DNA from: Athripsodes cinereus
Lineage: Eukaryota > Arthropoda > Insecta > Trichoptera > Leptoceridae
Assembly: GCA_947579605.1 (NCBI GenBank)
Contig: OX388325.1
Coordinates: forward strand, 14,999,572-15,063,571
DNA length: 64,000 nucleotides
Direction of reading: 5' to 3'
The notes beneath the pieces were generated by a model. It was not told the DNA's origin. It did no database searches and saw only the letters and a program-made list of their open reading frames with translations. This document shows, piece by piece, positions 20,593 to 31,991 of this stretch (its first letter is position 1; every line of letters begins with the position of its first letter). Both the position numbers and the translations under genes were made by a program.

Positions 20593-21838
20593 ATTAGTTT
20601 TTGGGTAGATGGCGCTCTTGTAGCTGACTGAACCCTGACTTCTCCAATTTTTTAATCAAATTATAATAGTTTATCGATTAAGTTTTTATTTATTTTTATT
20701 TTCCGACCAAAATAAAGTGTTTTTTTATTTGATAGTTTTGTTTTTTGTGTTTGTTTCTTGAAATTAAGTGATAAATTTTAATAAAGTTAAATCTCATACC
20801 TACCTAAATTTGTGACAATAAAAATAGTTTACATGATTTGTATTTTAAAAGTAATAAAAATAAATTAAAGTGACAAATAATATTGTGAATGCGCTCTTGA
20901 AGTGATTTCATTACAAAAATAGCGCAATATAAGTGATCCAATAATAATAATAATAATAGATAGATACCTCCGTAAAACTATTCGGGAATGACGTTTGTTT
21001 TGATTCTCCGTGTTTTGTTTTTGTTTTTTAATAATATTTTATGGTAAAACTTGTTTAAATAAGTGTTTCAATATATCATTTTGTGGAGAATTTTTCGGTG
21101 CATATGGTGGTTTAGTTATATATCGAACAAATTTAAGGATGTGAAAAATATTTAAGAAAAACTGGAAACTGTGAAAATATATCGTAGGAAAAACTTTCGA
21201 AGTGAACGCTGCTTCCAGCGAACCTCTTAAAGAGATTTTTCTTATGTCATTGTATTCAGGACATTGAGTTACGTAAAAAACCTCGTGGTGACTCAATCAT
21301 AAGTTCAACCGCTAGCGAGAAAATCGGTTTTTCCTCCGATGAAAATTTCTGGAAATTTTCCAAGAAGATAGTGTTACATATCAATCGAACCGCAATTTAA
21401 AACTGAATCTGGCCTAATTTTTAGTTTTTCTATATCTTTTGAATTTAAAAAGTTATACCAAGTTATATGCCTAACAAGTGCATTTTTGTGAAGTGCCTTT
21501 CTTTGATAGGTATTTATAAAAAAACAATTATCATCATCAAATAGAAAATAAAATTTTACATAAAAAAGTTCGTGGTGGTGTCTTTCTATCTCATGTGGTT
21601 CTAGTGAAAAGTGAATAAATAACAATTTACCCATATTAAAATATAAATATTTCTTGATCTACCGACTACGAACAAAATTTGCTTCAGGTTTCGTGTGTAC
21701 TCTGCCGCTTAGCACTACAAATTTATAGAAGTAGATTCTTTCTTGTGCCAAAGTATGTCTCCAAGAAAAACACGAAGTTGTACAAATAGAGATAAAAATT
21801 TATATATTACTAGAAAAAATATAAAATATAAATAAAAA
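20593..21838. other. Intergenic, A+T-rich
   Basis: No gene is recognised. It contains an (AAT)n run at about 20940-20957. Small frames between 21039 and 21634 look like chance. Confidence 0.4.
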
Positions 21839-22466
21839 TATGTTTACGAGGGTTGGAAGATGCGATAGGGACATTGAAAGAAGGAAAGTGGCCGGTGCTA
21901 GAGTAAACGGTGCACTTCGACCCATTGTCAGTAATGGCAATGTGTCGAACATGGCTAAAATGCTGGTGCACAATACCATTCTGGTACCGTCACTTACGTA
22001 TGCAAGCGAGACATGGACGTGGTTGAAGAAGGACGAAAGTGGAATAAATGCAGTAGAGATGCGATCGTTGAGAAGAATGGTTGGTAAAACGCTGCGTGAT
22101 AGAGTGAAGAATGAGGATATTAGAAGAATGAGCGGATGCAAGAAGAGTGTTGTGGACAGAATGCGCGTGAATAAACTACGGTGGTTTGGGCATGTTGAAC
22201 GAATGAACGAGGTAAGAATGACAAAGAGGATATACTTATCTGAAAGAAAGGGTGTGAGGAAACGCGGGCGTCCGAGAACCACTTGGCTTAATCACGTGAA
22301 TCAAATTCTCAAGGACGGCCGCGTGTTGAGTAAGAGGAACCGACGTGCGTGTATGAGAAACTGTATGAATGTGGAGGAAGCGAAGGAAGTGTGTAGAGAT
22401 AGATCTGTTTGGCGTTCCGTTCTCTCTGCCTACCCCGCTTGGGACACGGCGTGAGGGTATAGTATA
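21839..22466 (+). mobile_element. LINE family C, truncated copy with intact frame
   Basis: A 204-codon frame starts at an ATG at 21840 ('MFTRVGRCDRDIERRKVAGA') and runs to '..AYPAWDTA' and TGA at 22452-22454. It is followed by a (GTATA)n tail. It begins at the same internal point of the parent LINE as the copy at 45267, which suggests a shared short source rather than two independent truncations. Confidence 0.82.
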
Positions 22467-22559
22467 GTAGTATAAATTTAACTTATGAGAACTTAGCTTT
22501 ACAATTTTATGTAACTTTTTTGTGTAACATTTATTTTATCGTTACATATTATATTCTAT

Positions 22560-22807
22560 GTAACACTTTATGTCACTTTGTGGCAAAATTCACGGCCTGA
22601 CCCACATACGTTCATCTTCAGTAATAATTACTTATAACTAATGACTTATGACAAATTGATGGTACATGATAATACAGAATTAATTGTGGGAAGGGGGAGT
22701 GGGCGGGGTTAATAGAGATGTAATATGGATATGTGAAGGTATTGGCAGAGATATTGTTATAAGGCAATGTTTGGGTGGAAGTAGTAAACGGGTAGGTAAG
22801 AGGAGAA
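22560..22807 (-). pseudogene. Penelope-like 3' segment, inverted
   Basis: This is the reverse complement of 15745-15950: the low-complexity C-terminal tail and its stop (22618 onward), then the first half of the hammerhead (CTGAAGATG at about 22617-22609). The match ends inside stem II, and GAAA is absent, so the ribozyme is broken. The segment abuts the reverse-transcriptase piece head to head. Confidence 0.7.
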
Positions 22808-23137
22808 TCTATATACAAACTTCCGGTTTACCGATGGGATGCTTCTTAAGTTCAATTATGGCAGATATCTTCATGGATCACTTTGAGAAAAAACTTTTCG
22901 AATCGGATAATCCATTAATTCAACATGTTTCAAATTATGTACCATCGATATGTTGATGATATTTTCTGTACTTGGTCAGGTACAAGGAGGCAGCTAGACA
23001 TGTTTCTAATATATCTCAACAAACAACATCCTAACATCCAGTTCACAGTGGATGTAGAAGAAGATGGAATATTGAATTTTTTGGATTTATCTATATCAGT
23101 CAAAAACAATAAATTCGATTTTAAAATTTATCGTTAA
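22801..23137 (+). pseudogene. Penelope-like reverse transcriptase fragment
   Basis: Two overlapping frames give 'YIQTSGLPMGCFLSSIMADI' (RT motif B, LPMG) and 'YHRYVDDIFCTWSG' (catalytic YVDD), then 'NFLDLSISVKNNKFDFKIYR'. This order is typical of Penelope-like RT. One frameshift near 22930-22955 and a stop at 23137 kill it. RNA-like traces of the same frame continue to about 23280. Confidence 0.8.
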
Positions 23138-23349
23138 CCTACGTATACAGATACAATAATACATTCAACATCATGCCACCCCACATCACATAAAATGGCA
23201 GCTTTCAATTCCATGATTCTTCGGATGTTATCCATCCCTTTATCACCCAACAACTACAATGAAGAATTAAAAACAATAGGTATTAGATATTGCAAATAAC
23301 AATGGATATAATAATTGTGATATTATGAAATATTATGTTATGATATGAT

Positions 23350-24120
23350 ATTATGATATTATTTATTTATTTATTTATTCATTATTCAATTTACGGCCAA
23401 ATTGCCATTTACAAAATATATACAAATACATACAATTTATACGTTGGTGTTTGATTTATACATCATTTAAAAAAAAAACTCATACACACATTTATTGATG
23501 AATAGGAGCAAGCATTAATATAACAAAACATAAGTACACAACTAATACATAGGTAGGCAGGTACACCACAATTTATAAACAGTTTAAATTTGTAGGCATC
23601 TATACAATACAGCAAATAATATTGAAAAAAAAAATATTTACATTTAAGTATCAATAGGTAAGCGCATGCAACAATAATCATGAGAAGCTAACTGACCAAC
23701 ACCCATTAGGTAGGTACTTATTGCCACCTCTATAGGTATGCACCTGCAACACAAATCCAGTAGCAGCTGTGCACGCACCCATACACCGATGCATTTTACC
23801 TAACATTATGCCTACAACTATACATAGCATTTACAATAATAATATGATCATGATAAAAACAAAACAGGATACAGTAAGAACCGACTTATGCGGTTCATAC
23901 CTCAGAAGAAATAAATATATTTAGAAATTTCATTAATTGTATCGGCATTTACTCCGCAACACTTCACTCCAAACCACCAAATAAAATAAAATAAACATTC
24001 AAATATCAAACAAAATAAAATAAATATTGTTATAAAATAAAAAATAAAATATTACAAAATAAAATAAATATAAAATAACAATAAACACTCATTCTACCCC
24101 ATTCGACAATATTTAGAAAT
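23350..24120 (-). repeat. AAATA-tailed retroelement 3' region and A/T simple repeats
   Basis: On the - strand the unit ends 'GCAATTTGGCCGTAAATTGA' plus an ATAAATAAATAAAT tail at 23360-23380. The right part (23980-24090) is AAATAAAATAAA simple repeat. No coding sequence is seen. Confidence 0.45.
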
Positions 24121-24154
24121 ATCTTTATGAATAAACATTATTTAGAACCATGTA

Positions 24155-24335
24155 TACGACAAAACATACGCACATATACATACACGCACACACACACACA
24201 CATACACACATATATACATATATATACATACACACATACATATATACATATACACACATACACACACACATATACATATATACATATACATACACACACA
24301 CACACATACACGTACACATACATATACACATAAAA
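24155..24335. repeat. (CA)n/(TACA)n microsatellite
   Basis: About 180 bases are almost pure alternating CA and TATACA units. An A/T-rich 3' region of the LINE on the - strand lies just to the right, so this may mark that element's end or be independent. Confidence 0.9.
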
Positions 24336-24339
24336 AAAA

Positions 24340-24785
24340 ACAAAAATATATCCATAGGCAGCCAAAAAAAAAAAAAAAAAACTTTTCTTTTTTTTTAATT
24401 ATCTTTTTTAAAATAAAATTAAGAACTCTCCGAAAAATCAAAAACAAAATAGTACTCTATACATTTATGGAATCAGTAAGTTCATCTTTTATCAAAAATA
24501 ACTCAATGAAAAAAAGAAATAAAAAGCAAACACTAAACAGAATCATTAATTAACTTAAAAGAAGTATATTCCAATTTATTCTATCTCTTAAGTGTACAAA
24601 ATGTATTTATAGAGGAAGTACATCCATTTTATGGAAAACAAGAAATCACAAAAACTGTATATTTCCATCAATAATGTAAGAACATGCGATTTTAAATTTA
24701 GCCAAATACCAAATCAAAACTTTATTAAGTATCATTTAAATCAAGAAAGATCCGAAAAAAGCACTCACATTCCTCCCAAACAAAA
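24340..24785 (-). other. Probable 3' UTR of the CR1/Jockey-type LINE
   Basis: It is non-coding and A+T-rich and lies directly after the ORF2 stop on the - strand, up to an A/T homopolymer block at 24363-24400. Where the element ends is unclear. Confidence 0.45.
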
Positions 24786-24787
24786 AA

Positions 24788-27651
24788 CTATATATTTCTG
24801 TTCGGTAATATATCGATATTCGGACTAAACATATCCTTTAACAGTTGCTTAAATTTGGCGGGACTGATATTGAAAACATCTACATCGCTCAAATATTGAT
24901 TACCGAGGCGATGTAATCGGGGCGCTACTGTATATCTAACAAAATTTGTAGTGTGATTGTTGCAAAAAAAGAGTTCGCGGTTCCTTGTATTGCGACTAGG
25001 TACTCTGTACTGAATCAGATTACACAAATCAGGGCTGTCAATATCATTATTAATAATCTTGTATAAAAATATAAGATCATTGATTACTCTTCTATCACTC
25101 AAACTCTCTAAGTTGAGATGTGACTGTAACGTAGCATAATTTAATTCGTCTCTAGAGAAACCCATTCTATAATTAATGAATCTTAAAAACTTTCTTTGAA
25201 TTCGGTCTATGTTGTAGACGTGTATAGCATAGGTAGGCGACCATATAGGAGTATTATACTCCAATTGGCTCCGTACTAGAGAGTTATATAGAAGAGTCAT
25301 CGCATGAACGTTCCGAAAATCACATACCGTACGCAGAACGAAGCCTAGTGTTCTCATCGCTCTTGCCGTCATTTCAGTGATGTGATTTATAAATGACAGT
25401 TTCTCATCGAAGATGATGCCCAGATCACGAATCTCAAAGACTCGCGCAACACTATTCCCATCAATTGTATAATCAAAATCAATCATTCTTTTCGTTCTTC
25501 TAAATCGGATATATTGACACTTCTCAATATTAAGAAAGAGCAGATTTTTGTGACACCACAAGTTTATATTATCAAGACTGTGCTGAATCACATCACAATC
25601 TTCAACTGTCTCGATTCTCCTGAACAATTTGATGTCATCGGCAAAAAGCAAAAAATTTACGTCTTTCAGTTCGATAGTAATATCATTAACAAAAATTAAA
25701 AAGAGAACTGGACCAAAATGGCTTCCCTGAGGCAATCCGCTTGTCGCTGCAAATACGGTGGAACAGGCGTCCTTTATTTTGACCCGTAATTTACGGTTTG
25801 ACAAGTAACTCTCGAACCATTGAAGCAGTTCGCCACCTATACCGATCATTGACAATTTCTTTAGTAATACACTATGTGATATCTTGTCAAATGCCTTTCG
25901 AAAATCCAAATATACACTATCAACTTGAAAACCCATTGAAAGACTGTTCGCAATATATTCCTCATAAATTGCTAAATTTGTTAACGTTGATTTGCCTGAC
26001 ATAAACCCGTGCTGCTCGGGTTTAATAATGCGCGATATAAATGGTAAAATTAAATCTAGGACAAGTGATTCGAACAATTTGGCAAATGTTGCCTGCAAGC
26101 ATATCGGCCTATAGTTAGCTATGTCGCCTTTGTCACCTTTTTTGAAAATTGGAGTTATGTTACCGATTTTCCACGTTGACGGAAAATGACCTTTCTTGAG
26201 GGATTTGTTGTAAATACATGTTAAAGGTATTATCAAAGCTTCTACACACTTTTTTATAAAAATGGGCAGAATGCTGTCGGGACCCGCAGCTTTATTTACA
26301 TTCAATTTTAATATCTTTGACTTAACATTATCAACATGAATTAAACAATGAGTCAAATCAACATTTTCGAGGCAATCATCACAAACCACATCTCCTCCTC
26401 CATCATTCACCTCAAAAACACTGCTGAAAAAATTTGCAAAAAGATTAACTGCTCCCTGCAAATCATCTGCTGTTGCCTTTTCTAGAAACATGTGCGCGGG
26501 GTACCCCGAAACATTTTTGCTTAGAGAATTTTTGAACTTCCATAAGCTCTTTGAATCCTTAGTGACCGTTTCAGCTCTTTTGATGAAACTACGATAACAT
26601 TCAGATTTAACTACACCACATCTAGTTCTCAGCTCTGCAAATTCTCTATAATATTTATCTTCTTTGGTTTCCTTGAATTTCTTGTGTGCTGTCTTCTTTT
26701 CGGTGATAAGTCTTTTTAACTCAGGAGAAAACCATCTTGGATATGAGTCAACAGTATACTTCTCATATGGTATAAACAGGTTTATCGTCTCGTAAAGGAT
26801 ACCATAGAAGGCTGCTGTTATAAATTCCACATTGTCGCTTTGAAGGAAAGTCCAGTCACAATGAAACAAATGCCTTATCGCCTCGCTATAATCTCCCTTA
26901 TTGTAATTGTAAGAATATGTTTCACTTGTCTGCAATTCCTTTGTCTTGAAAAAAATCTTTGTAAATAATGGTGGGTGATATTCATCTGCGGGTAGTAGCT
27001 CATCATCAGCACGTTCCACACATATCTGATCATAGTTTGACAGCACCAAATCTAGCAAACGGCCATGTGGATTGTGAACAAAATTGTGTTGAAACATTCC
27101 CAAGAAATACACTGTTTCCAATATCTCTTTTGCTCCTTCGTGATTATTTTCATTGATATGAGATACATTTATAACAGGAGACCAAATTATTCCTGGTAAG
27201 TTGAAATCACCGAAAAGCAAAAATTTTGTCTGGGGATGTCTATAATACAAATCTTCCAATACTTCGCAATAAGATTTGAATATGGTGGCAGGTGAAGACG
27301 GAGGTATGTATACATTTCCAATGATAACCTTTTCAGAATTAATCTTGACTAGTACAAAGAGTTGTTCAATGCAGTTGTTTTTTATTTTGATAGATGATGA
27401 TGGAATATTTTCTTTTACTGCTATTAGTACGCCCCCACCTCTTCTTTTCTGGCTTGTAAGTGAACTTCGATCCGTACGATATATGTTGTATGATACGAAA
27501 CCCAGTTCAGAATTGCTTATGGCACTATCTAGCCATGTCTCAGTGAGTACGTAAACAGGATGATTTTGCATGGGTATATTTTGACGTAAAGTTGAGAGTT
27601 TAGTGCGTAATCCTCTTATATTTTGATAGTAACAGCTGATGCTGCTTATTA
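24788..27651 (-). CDS. LINE ORF2: endonuclease and reverse transcriptase (CR1/Jockey type)
   Basis: This is the polyprotein of a non-LTR retrotransposon, which nicks the target and copies its RNA at the nick. From the first ATG (27571) there are 927 codons. The conserved start of the endonuclease, 'CYYQNIRGLRTKL', lies upstream of it, in a frame with no ATG that opens only at the ORF1 stop. Endonuclease motifs are 'VLTETWLD', 'YRTDR', 'GGGVLIA', 'LFGDFNLPG' and 'YHPPL'. RT motifs are 'LNVNKAAGPDSI', 'NYRPICLQ', 'LDFRKAFDKISH', 'SGLPQGSHFGP' and 'LLFADDIKLF' (catalytic DD). The C-terminus is 'RSQLEYNTPIWSP..IQRKFLRF'. No RNase H is present. There are no internal stops, so this copy may be competent. 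Confidence 0.9.
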
Positions 27652-27658
27652 GTTTTTT
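27649..27658 (-). promoter_or_regulatory. Candidate -1 frameshift site between ORF1 and ORF2
   Basis: On the - strand the ORF1 frame ends GGT AAA AAA AAC TAA. The seven bases A AAA AAC fit the X XXY YYZ slippery rule exactly, and the stop follows at once. A one-base slip back continues CTA ATA AGC AGC ATC AGC TGT into the ORF2 endonuclease start. The -1 frame has a stop just before the A run, so it opens only here. Functional use is inferred. Confidence 0.55.
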
Positions 27659-28344
27659 TTACCAGTGACTACTATCCTTGGAGATCCGTTTACGAATCTT
27701 ACTGCTATGTTTTCTTCACCCTTTTTCTTTCTATCCTCTAACTCTTCCCATAACGTTTTGAGATGCGACCTCTGAATCATTGTTAAGTCTTGCTTGATTT
27801 TAATCTGCCTTGGAAGCCTGAATTTATTGAAAAGTAGCGTTCTAGCATCTTCACTATTTTTAAATGTGACTTTTATGGGTCTAACTTTATCCTTGTGTCT
27901 TGGACCGAGGCGTTGCACTTTGACTATCGGTATTTCACTCAGGCAATCCATGTCATGTATTAATTTTGAAGTTTGGTCAATATCTGCAGTAATCTGATCT
28001 CGACTTGTCAAATCACTATTTGTTTCAGGGATATTAAAAAACAGCACATTTTTCGACCGTTCACTTCGTTCAGCCAATTCATCCAAAGTTTCACACAATT
28101 GTAATGTCTTATTTGTAGTCCTTCCGCCTTCAAAAGAAGCCATACGTTCCTTCAATTGTTTTATTTCAGCATCTTGACTAGCTATTTTTGCTGCGGCGAT
28201 GCTCACAGCTGCCATAAACTCGATAGAGATCGGATTTATCTTTGAAGCAATGTCTCGAGTGATCTTGCTATTTTCAGTCATCAGTTGAGATAAGGCCATT
28301 GCGGCGTCTTTCGCCTTATTAATAATATCTTGGGCATCCATCAT
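27649..28344 (-). CDS. LINE ORF1: coiled-coil RNA-binding protein
   Basis: 231 residues from ATGATGG. The coiled-coil lies near residues 55-75 ('DAEIKQLKERMASFEGG'). It is followed by an RRM-like region: 'RSKNVLFFNIPE', 'VQRLGPRHKDKVRPIKVTF', 'DARTLLFNKFRLP', and a C-terminal 'KTLWEELEDRKKKGEENIAV..' with 'GSPRIVVTGKKN'. This layout matches ORF1 of L1/CR1-like elements, which coat the element RNA as trimers. The last codons AAA AAC TAA form a frameshift heptamer into ORF2. About 280 bases of likely 5' UTR lie before it (28345-28640). Confidence 0.8.
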   Translation of the reverse strand: MMDAQDIINKAKDAAMALSQLMTENSKITRDIASKINPISIEFMAAVSIAAAKIASQDAEIKQLKERMASFEGGRTTNKTLQLCETLDELAERSERSKNVLFFNIPETNSDLTSRDQITADIDQTSKLIHDMDCLSEIPIVKVQRLGPRHKDKVRPIKVTFKNSEDARTLLFNKFRLPRQIKIKQDLTMIQRSHLKTLWEELEDRKKKGEENIAVRFVNGSPRIVVTGKKN

Positions 28345-28690
28345 AATTTTGGAGATGGTTTATGAATTATTTTTAATTATCAAAATTAATAATTCAAAAA
28401 TAGCAAATTGTGTAACTATAATCGGTAGTGCCAACCCTGTATTCAGGAATATTGTGACGAATAATTTGCTACCGGAATATCGTCTTTAATGATATATATA
28501 TTCTTCGCACGAAAAATAGATTTATAATGCTTATTTATCCACGCTTACCGAGATTTCCAAACTCGCGTTTAATAGTAGTTGTGCAATGGATGTTAGCGCA
28601 CAAGAATCTCGTAATTTTACTTTGTTTCAAGCACTGTTTTCGTACAAAAATAATTAATACAAATCAAATACTATGAGACTCAACTTGCTT
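28345..28690 (-). other. Likely 5' UTR of the CR1/Jockey-type LINE
   Basis: It is non-coding sequence upstream of ORF1. I cannot fix the 5' end or a target duplication. Confidence 0.4.
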
Positions 28691-28751
28691 TGATTATTGC
28701 AACACCGTATATCTATATATATAATAATTATAATACTTGTGATGATTGTGA

Positions 28752-31175
28752 TATTATTAATTGTGATCTCTTTGTAGCAAATACATTTTTCGCTCACAAA
28801 GAAATCCATCAGTATACTTGGGAGAGAGGGAATGAAAGATCGATGATAGACCTTGTGTGTGTGGATTCTCGTCTTAGAAAGGCGACTACAGATACCAGAG
28901 TTTACCGAGGCGCTGAGTTGGAAACAGATCATTTTCTTGTTGTTTCTAGGATAAATCTGTTCTCTGGCTGGCGGTCAAGAACACATAAAACCGTGCCTTT
29001 TAAGAGACTGAGAGTCGAAAAACTGAAAGATGCGAATATACAGGAAGAGTACGAAAGAAAGACGAATGAAAAATTTAGCGCGCATGAAAGAAAAGAATGT
29101 ACACTGAATGAACAATGGGATGTTATGAAAGGTGTGCTAATAGAGTGTGCAAAAGAAGTATGTGGTGAAACCACCGTTGGACGCAAAAAATGTGATGCAT
29201 GGTGGGATGATGATGTGAAAAAGGCCGTGGAAAAGAAGAAGAATGCATGGAAAGATTTGATGAGTGTGAGACAGGGAAGTGAAGGCGAGAAGGAACGAAT
29301 GAAAGAAACATACAGAGCGTGCAAGAAAGAAGTGCGAGAGATAGTAGAAATGAAGAAAAAATTGCTAGAAGACAAGGAATGCCAGAAGTTGTCAGCATGT
29401 GCGAAAGAAAATTTGAAAATATTTTGGAAGGAGGTGAAGCGGAAGAGGACGGGTGTGGAAGTAAACTCAGTGAAAGGGATAAAAGATAATAACGGTAATG
29501 TGGTAGTGAGTGGTGATTGCGTGTTAAGAAGCTGGAAAGAGTATTTTGAAGAATTATTTGAATGTGGTGGTGTGAATGCAAATGAGTGCAATAGTAGAAA
29601 TGATAACATGAGTGTAAATGATGAGATATGTTTGACGGAAATTACGAATGCGTTGAAGAAAGCTAAGTGCGGTAAGGCTGTAGGATATGATTGTGTTTCA
29701 ATTGAGCTCATCAAGGCTGGTGGGCAGAGGACTCTCGCATGGTGCCTAGAACTATTCAACACTTGTTGGAAAGAAGGCGTGACTCCAGAGGACTGGCGGA
29801 AGGCTATCATCTGTCCGCTATATAAGGGAAAAGGTTCTAGGCTTGAATGTGGGAGTTATCGGGCTATTAGTTTGCTGAGTTCAATAGGAAAACTGTATGG
29901 AAGAATTCTGATTGAGAGAGTACGAAAGGCAACAGAGTGTAAGATATGGGATGCACAAGGAGCTTTTTTGAATGGAAGAGGGTGCAATGATCAGATCTTC
30001 TCCCTACGAATGGTCGTAGAGAAGCTTCTGGGTAAACACCAGAAGCTTTTCTGTGCGTTCGTGGATTTGGAGAAAGCATATGATCGTGTGGATCGGAAGA
30101 GATTGTGGCGCGTGTTGTCGGAGTATGGGGTGAATAGCCAGTTGATCCACGCAATTTCTTCGCTATACGCTGGGAGCTCCGCCTGCGTGAGGGTAAATAA
30201 CGCCTTCTCCGAGTGGTTTGTCCTCACCAAAGGAGTGAAGCAAGGTTGTGTCATGTCTCCATGGCTGTTTAACCTTTTTTTCGACTACTGTATGCGTCCT
30301 TTGAAAGAGATGGATGTTGGCATTGAACTGAATGGAAACCGTGTGAATGCGTTGATGTATGCAGATGATTTGGTATTAATGGCTGAGAGTGAAAGTGATT
30401 TACAAAAGATTGTGTCAGTTGTATATGAAAGTTGCAGTATGAATGGGATGAAAATGAATGTGACAAAGACGAAAGTGCTGGTGTTTGAAAGAGAGATTGA
30501 AAGAACAATGTGTGAAATAAAGTTTGGAAATGAATGTTTGGAGCAAGTGGACGAATATGTTTATTTAGGAAGTATGTTTGTAAGGGATGGTAGGTACGAA
30601 AGGGACATTGAAAAAAGAAAAGTGGCTGGTGCGAGAGTGAACGGTGCACTTCGATCTATTGTTAGCAATAGCAATGTCTCGAACATGGCTAAAATGCTGG
30701 TGCACAACGCCATCCTCGTACCGACACTGATGTATGCAAGGGAGACTTGGACATGGCTGAAGAAGGACGAGAGTGGAATAAATGCAGTGGAGATGCGATC
30801 ACTGAGAAGAATGGTAGGTAAAACATTGCGTGATAGAGTAAGAAATGAGGATATTAGAAGAATGAGTGGATGCAAGAGGAGTGTTGTTGATAGAATGCGT
30901 GTAAATAAATTGAGATGGTTTGGTCATGTGGAACGAATGGATGGTGTAAGATTGACGAAGAGGGTGTATTTATCTGAAAGAGAGGGTGTAAGGAAGCGCG
31001 GGCGTCCGAGAACCACGTGGATCAAATTCTCAAGGACGGACGCGTGTTAAGTAAGAGGAATCGGCGTGCATGTATGAGAAACTGGATGAATGTAGAGGAA
31101 GCGAAAGAAGTATGTAAGGATAGAGCGACATGGCGTTCCGTTCTCTCTGCCTACCCCACCTGGGACACGGCGTGA
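28752..31175 (+). pseudogene. LINE family C, long 5'-truncated copy
   Basis: The frame opens inside the endonuclease: 'EIHQYTWERGNERSMIDLVC' and '..ETDHFLV' are its last motifs. A Trp-rich linker 'CDAWWDDDVKKAVE' follows, then RT with 'GKAVGYDCVSIELIKAGG', 'SYRAISLLSSIGKL', 'CAFVDLEKAYDRVDR', 'GVKQGCVMSPWLFNL', 'NALMYADDLVLMAE' (catalytic DD) and 'VYLGSMF'. The C-terminal region matches the copies at 7417, 21839 and 45267. After 'RGRPRTTW' (about 31020) a 13-base deletion shifts the frame; the expected ending continues to TGA near 31173. The clade is uncertain (RTE-like). Confidence 0.85.
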
Positions 31176-31303
31176 GGGTTACCCCATCGTTCATAGAAAA
31201 TAATAATTTATGAGGCTGTAAAGAAGGAAGACTATTTATTTGCCATTTTTGTGCTATTTTGATTGTAAATTTCTTATGATCATACTTGAGAGACATTAAC
31301 ATT

Positions 31304-31723
31304 ATAGACCATTAAAGGTCACGTGGTCTAGTCTATGGATTTGGTTTTACTTGGAGGGCAAACCATCAGATTGAGCAAATCATCCTTGTAGGATGTTATG
31401 CCATAAGAGAAAAAAAAGAAAGTCAGATAACAAAAACGACACTGACAGTTTTTTTTAATGTTCGGTATTCTTTAGGCGTTCCACCCAAAATTGAGTGATT
31501 TTGCAATACTGACATTTGGAAGGATAATACCTACATGACAACGCTCTTCTTTGAAATAATTTACTATCTGAGATAGCATATTGTGTTATGGTACTTTATC
31601 TCTTTTTCACGCATAGTTAGAACTGCGCAGTTAGAAAGAGATACCATCTTTTTGTTTGTTTTGTTTTTGTTCCGTTGTTGTCCCCTAAACATTTTTCTGT
31701 GACGTCATCCTTTAATGGTCTAT
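31304..31723. mobile_element. MITE, family 1, copy 3 (longest, inverted)
   Basis: It has the same 15-bp ends as the copies at 264 and 19941 but lies in the opposite orientation and is longer (420 bp). It carries the segment CATCCTTGTAGGATG followed by 'TTATGCCATAAG' and an A-run, which is also the 3' end of the LINE at 34667-40255. Confidence 0.88.
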
Positions 31724-31983
31724 TCGGTAAAAGTACCGGATATTCAATGATTCAAGTAAAAGTCTTTAAAAAAACAGGGAGTTTTTAAATATTTCAAATA
31801 TACTATTTTGAAAATTCGGCGACAGGGGGTAGAAATGTAAACACATTTGATTAGTATCCGGTATTGACACAAACAACCGTCGGTACAAATTCCCGTTACA
31901 TTGTAGAAAAAGGTACTGTGAGAAAATATTCTGTAAAATAAACCGAGGATTTTTGAAATATTTCAAATTCCTGTATCAGTTCG
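31724..31983. repeat. Repeat module M, split by a hAT MITE
   Basis: The module has 'CGGTAAAAGTACCGGAT', 'TACATTGTAGAAA', 'GTACTGTGAGAAAATATTCT', 'TTTTGAAATATTTCAAA' and a G-run followed by TAGAAAT. It recurs at 50036-50222 and 57420-57600. Here it continues at 33035 after the inserted element. Confidence 0.7.
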
Positions 31984-31991
31984 TAAATAAG

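Noticed and set aside
22609..22617. A third hammerhead ribozyme
   Set aside because: Only the CTGAAGA half and part of stem II remain. There is no GAAA and no second stem I strand.
24125..24447. Several frames rich in Thr-His or Val-Cys-Tyr
   Set aside because: These are translations of the CA/TACA microsatellite.
28929..29810. A 293-codon frame antisense to LINE family C
   Set aside because: It is a codon-composition shadow of the RT frame with no recognisable domain.
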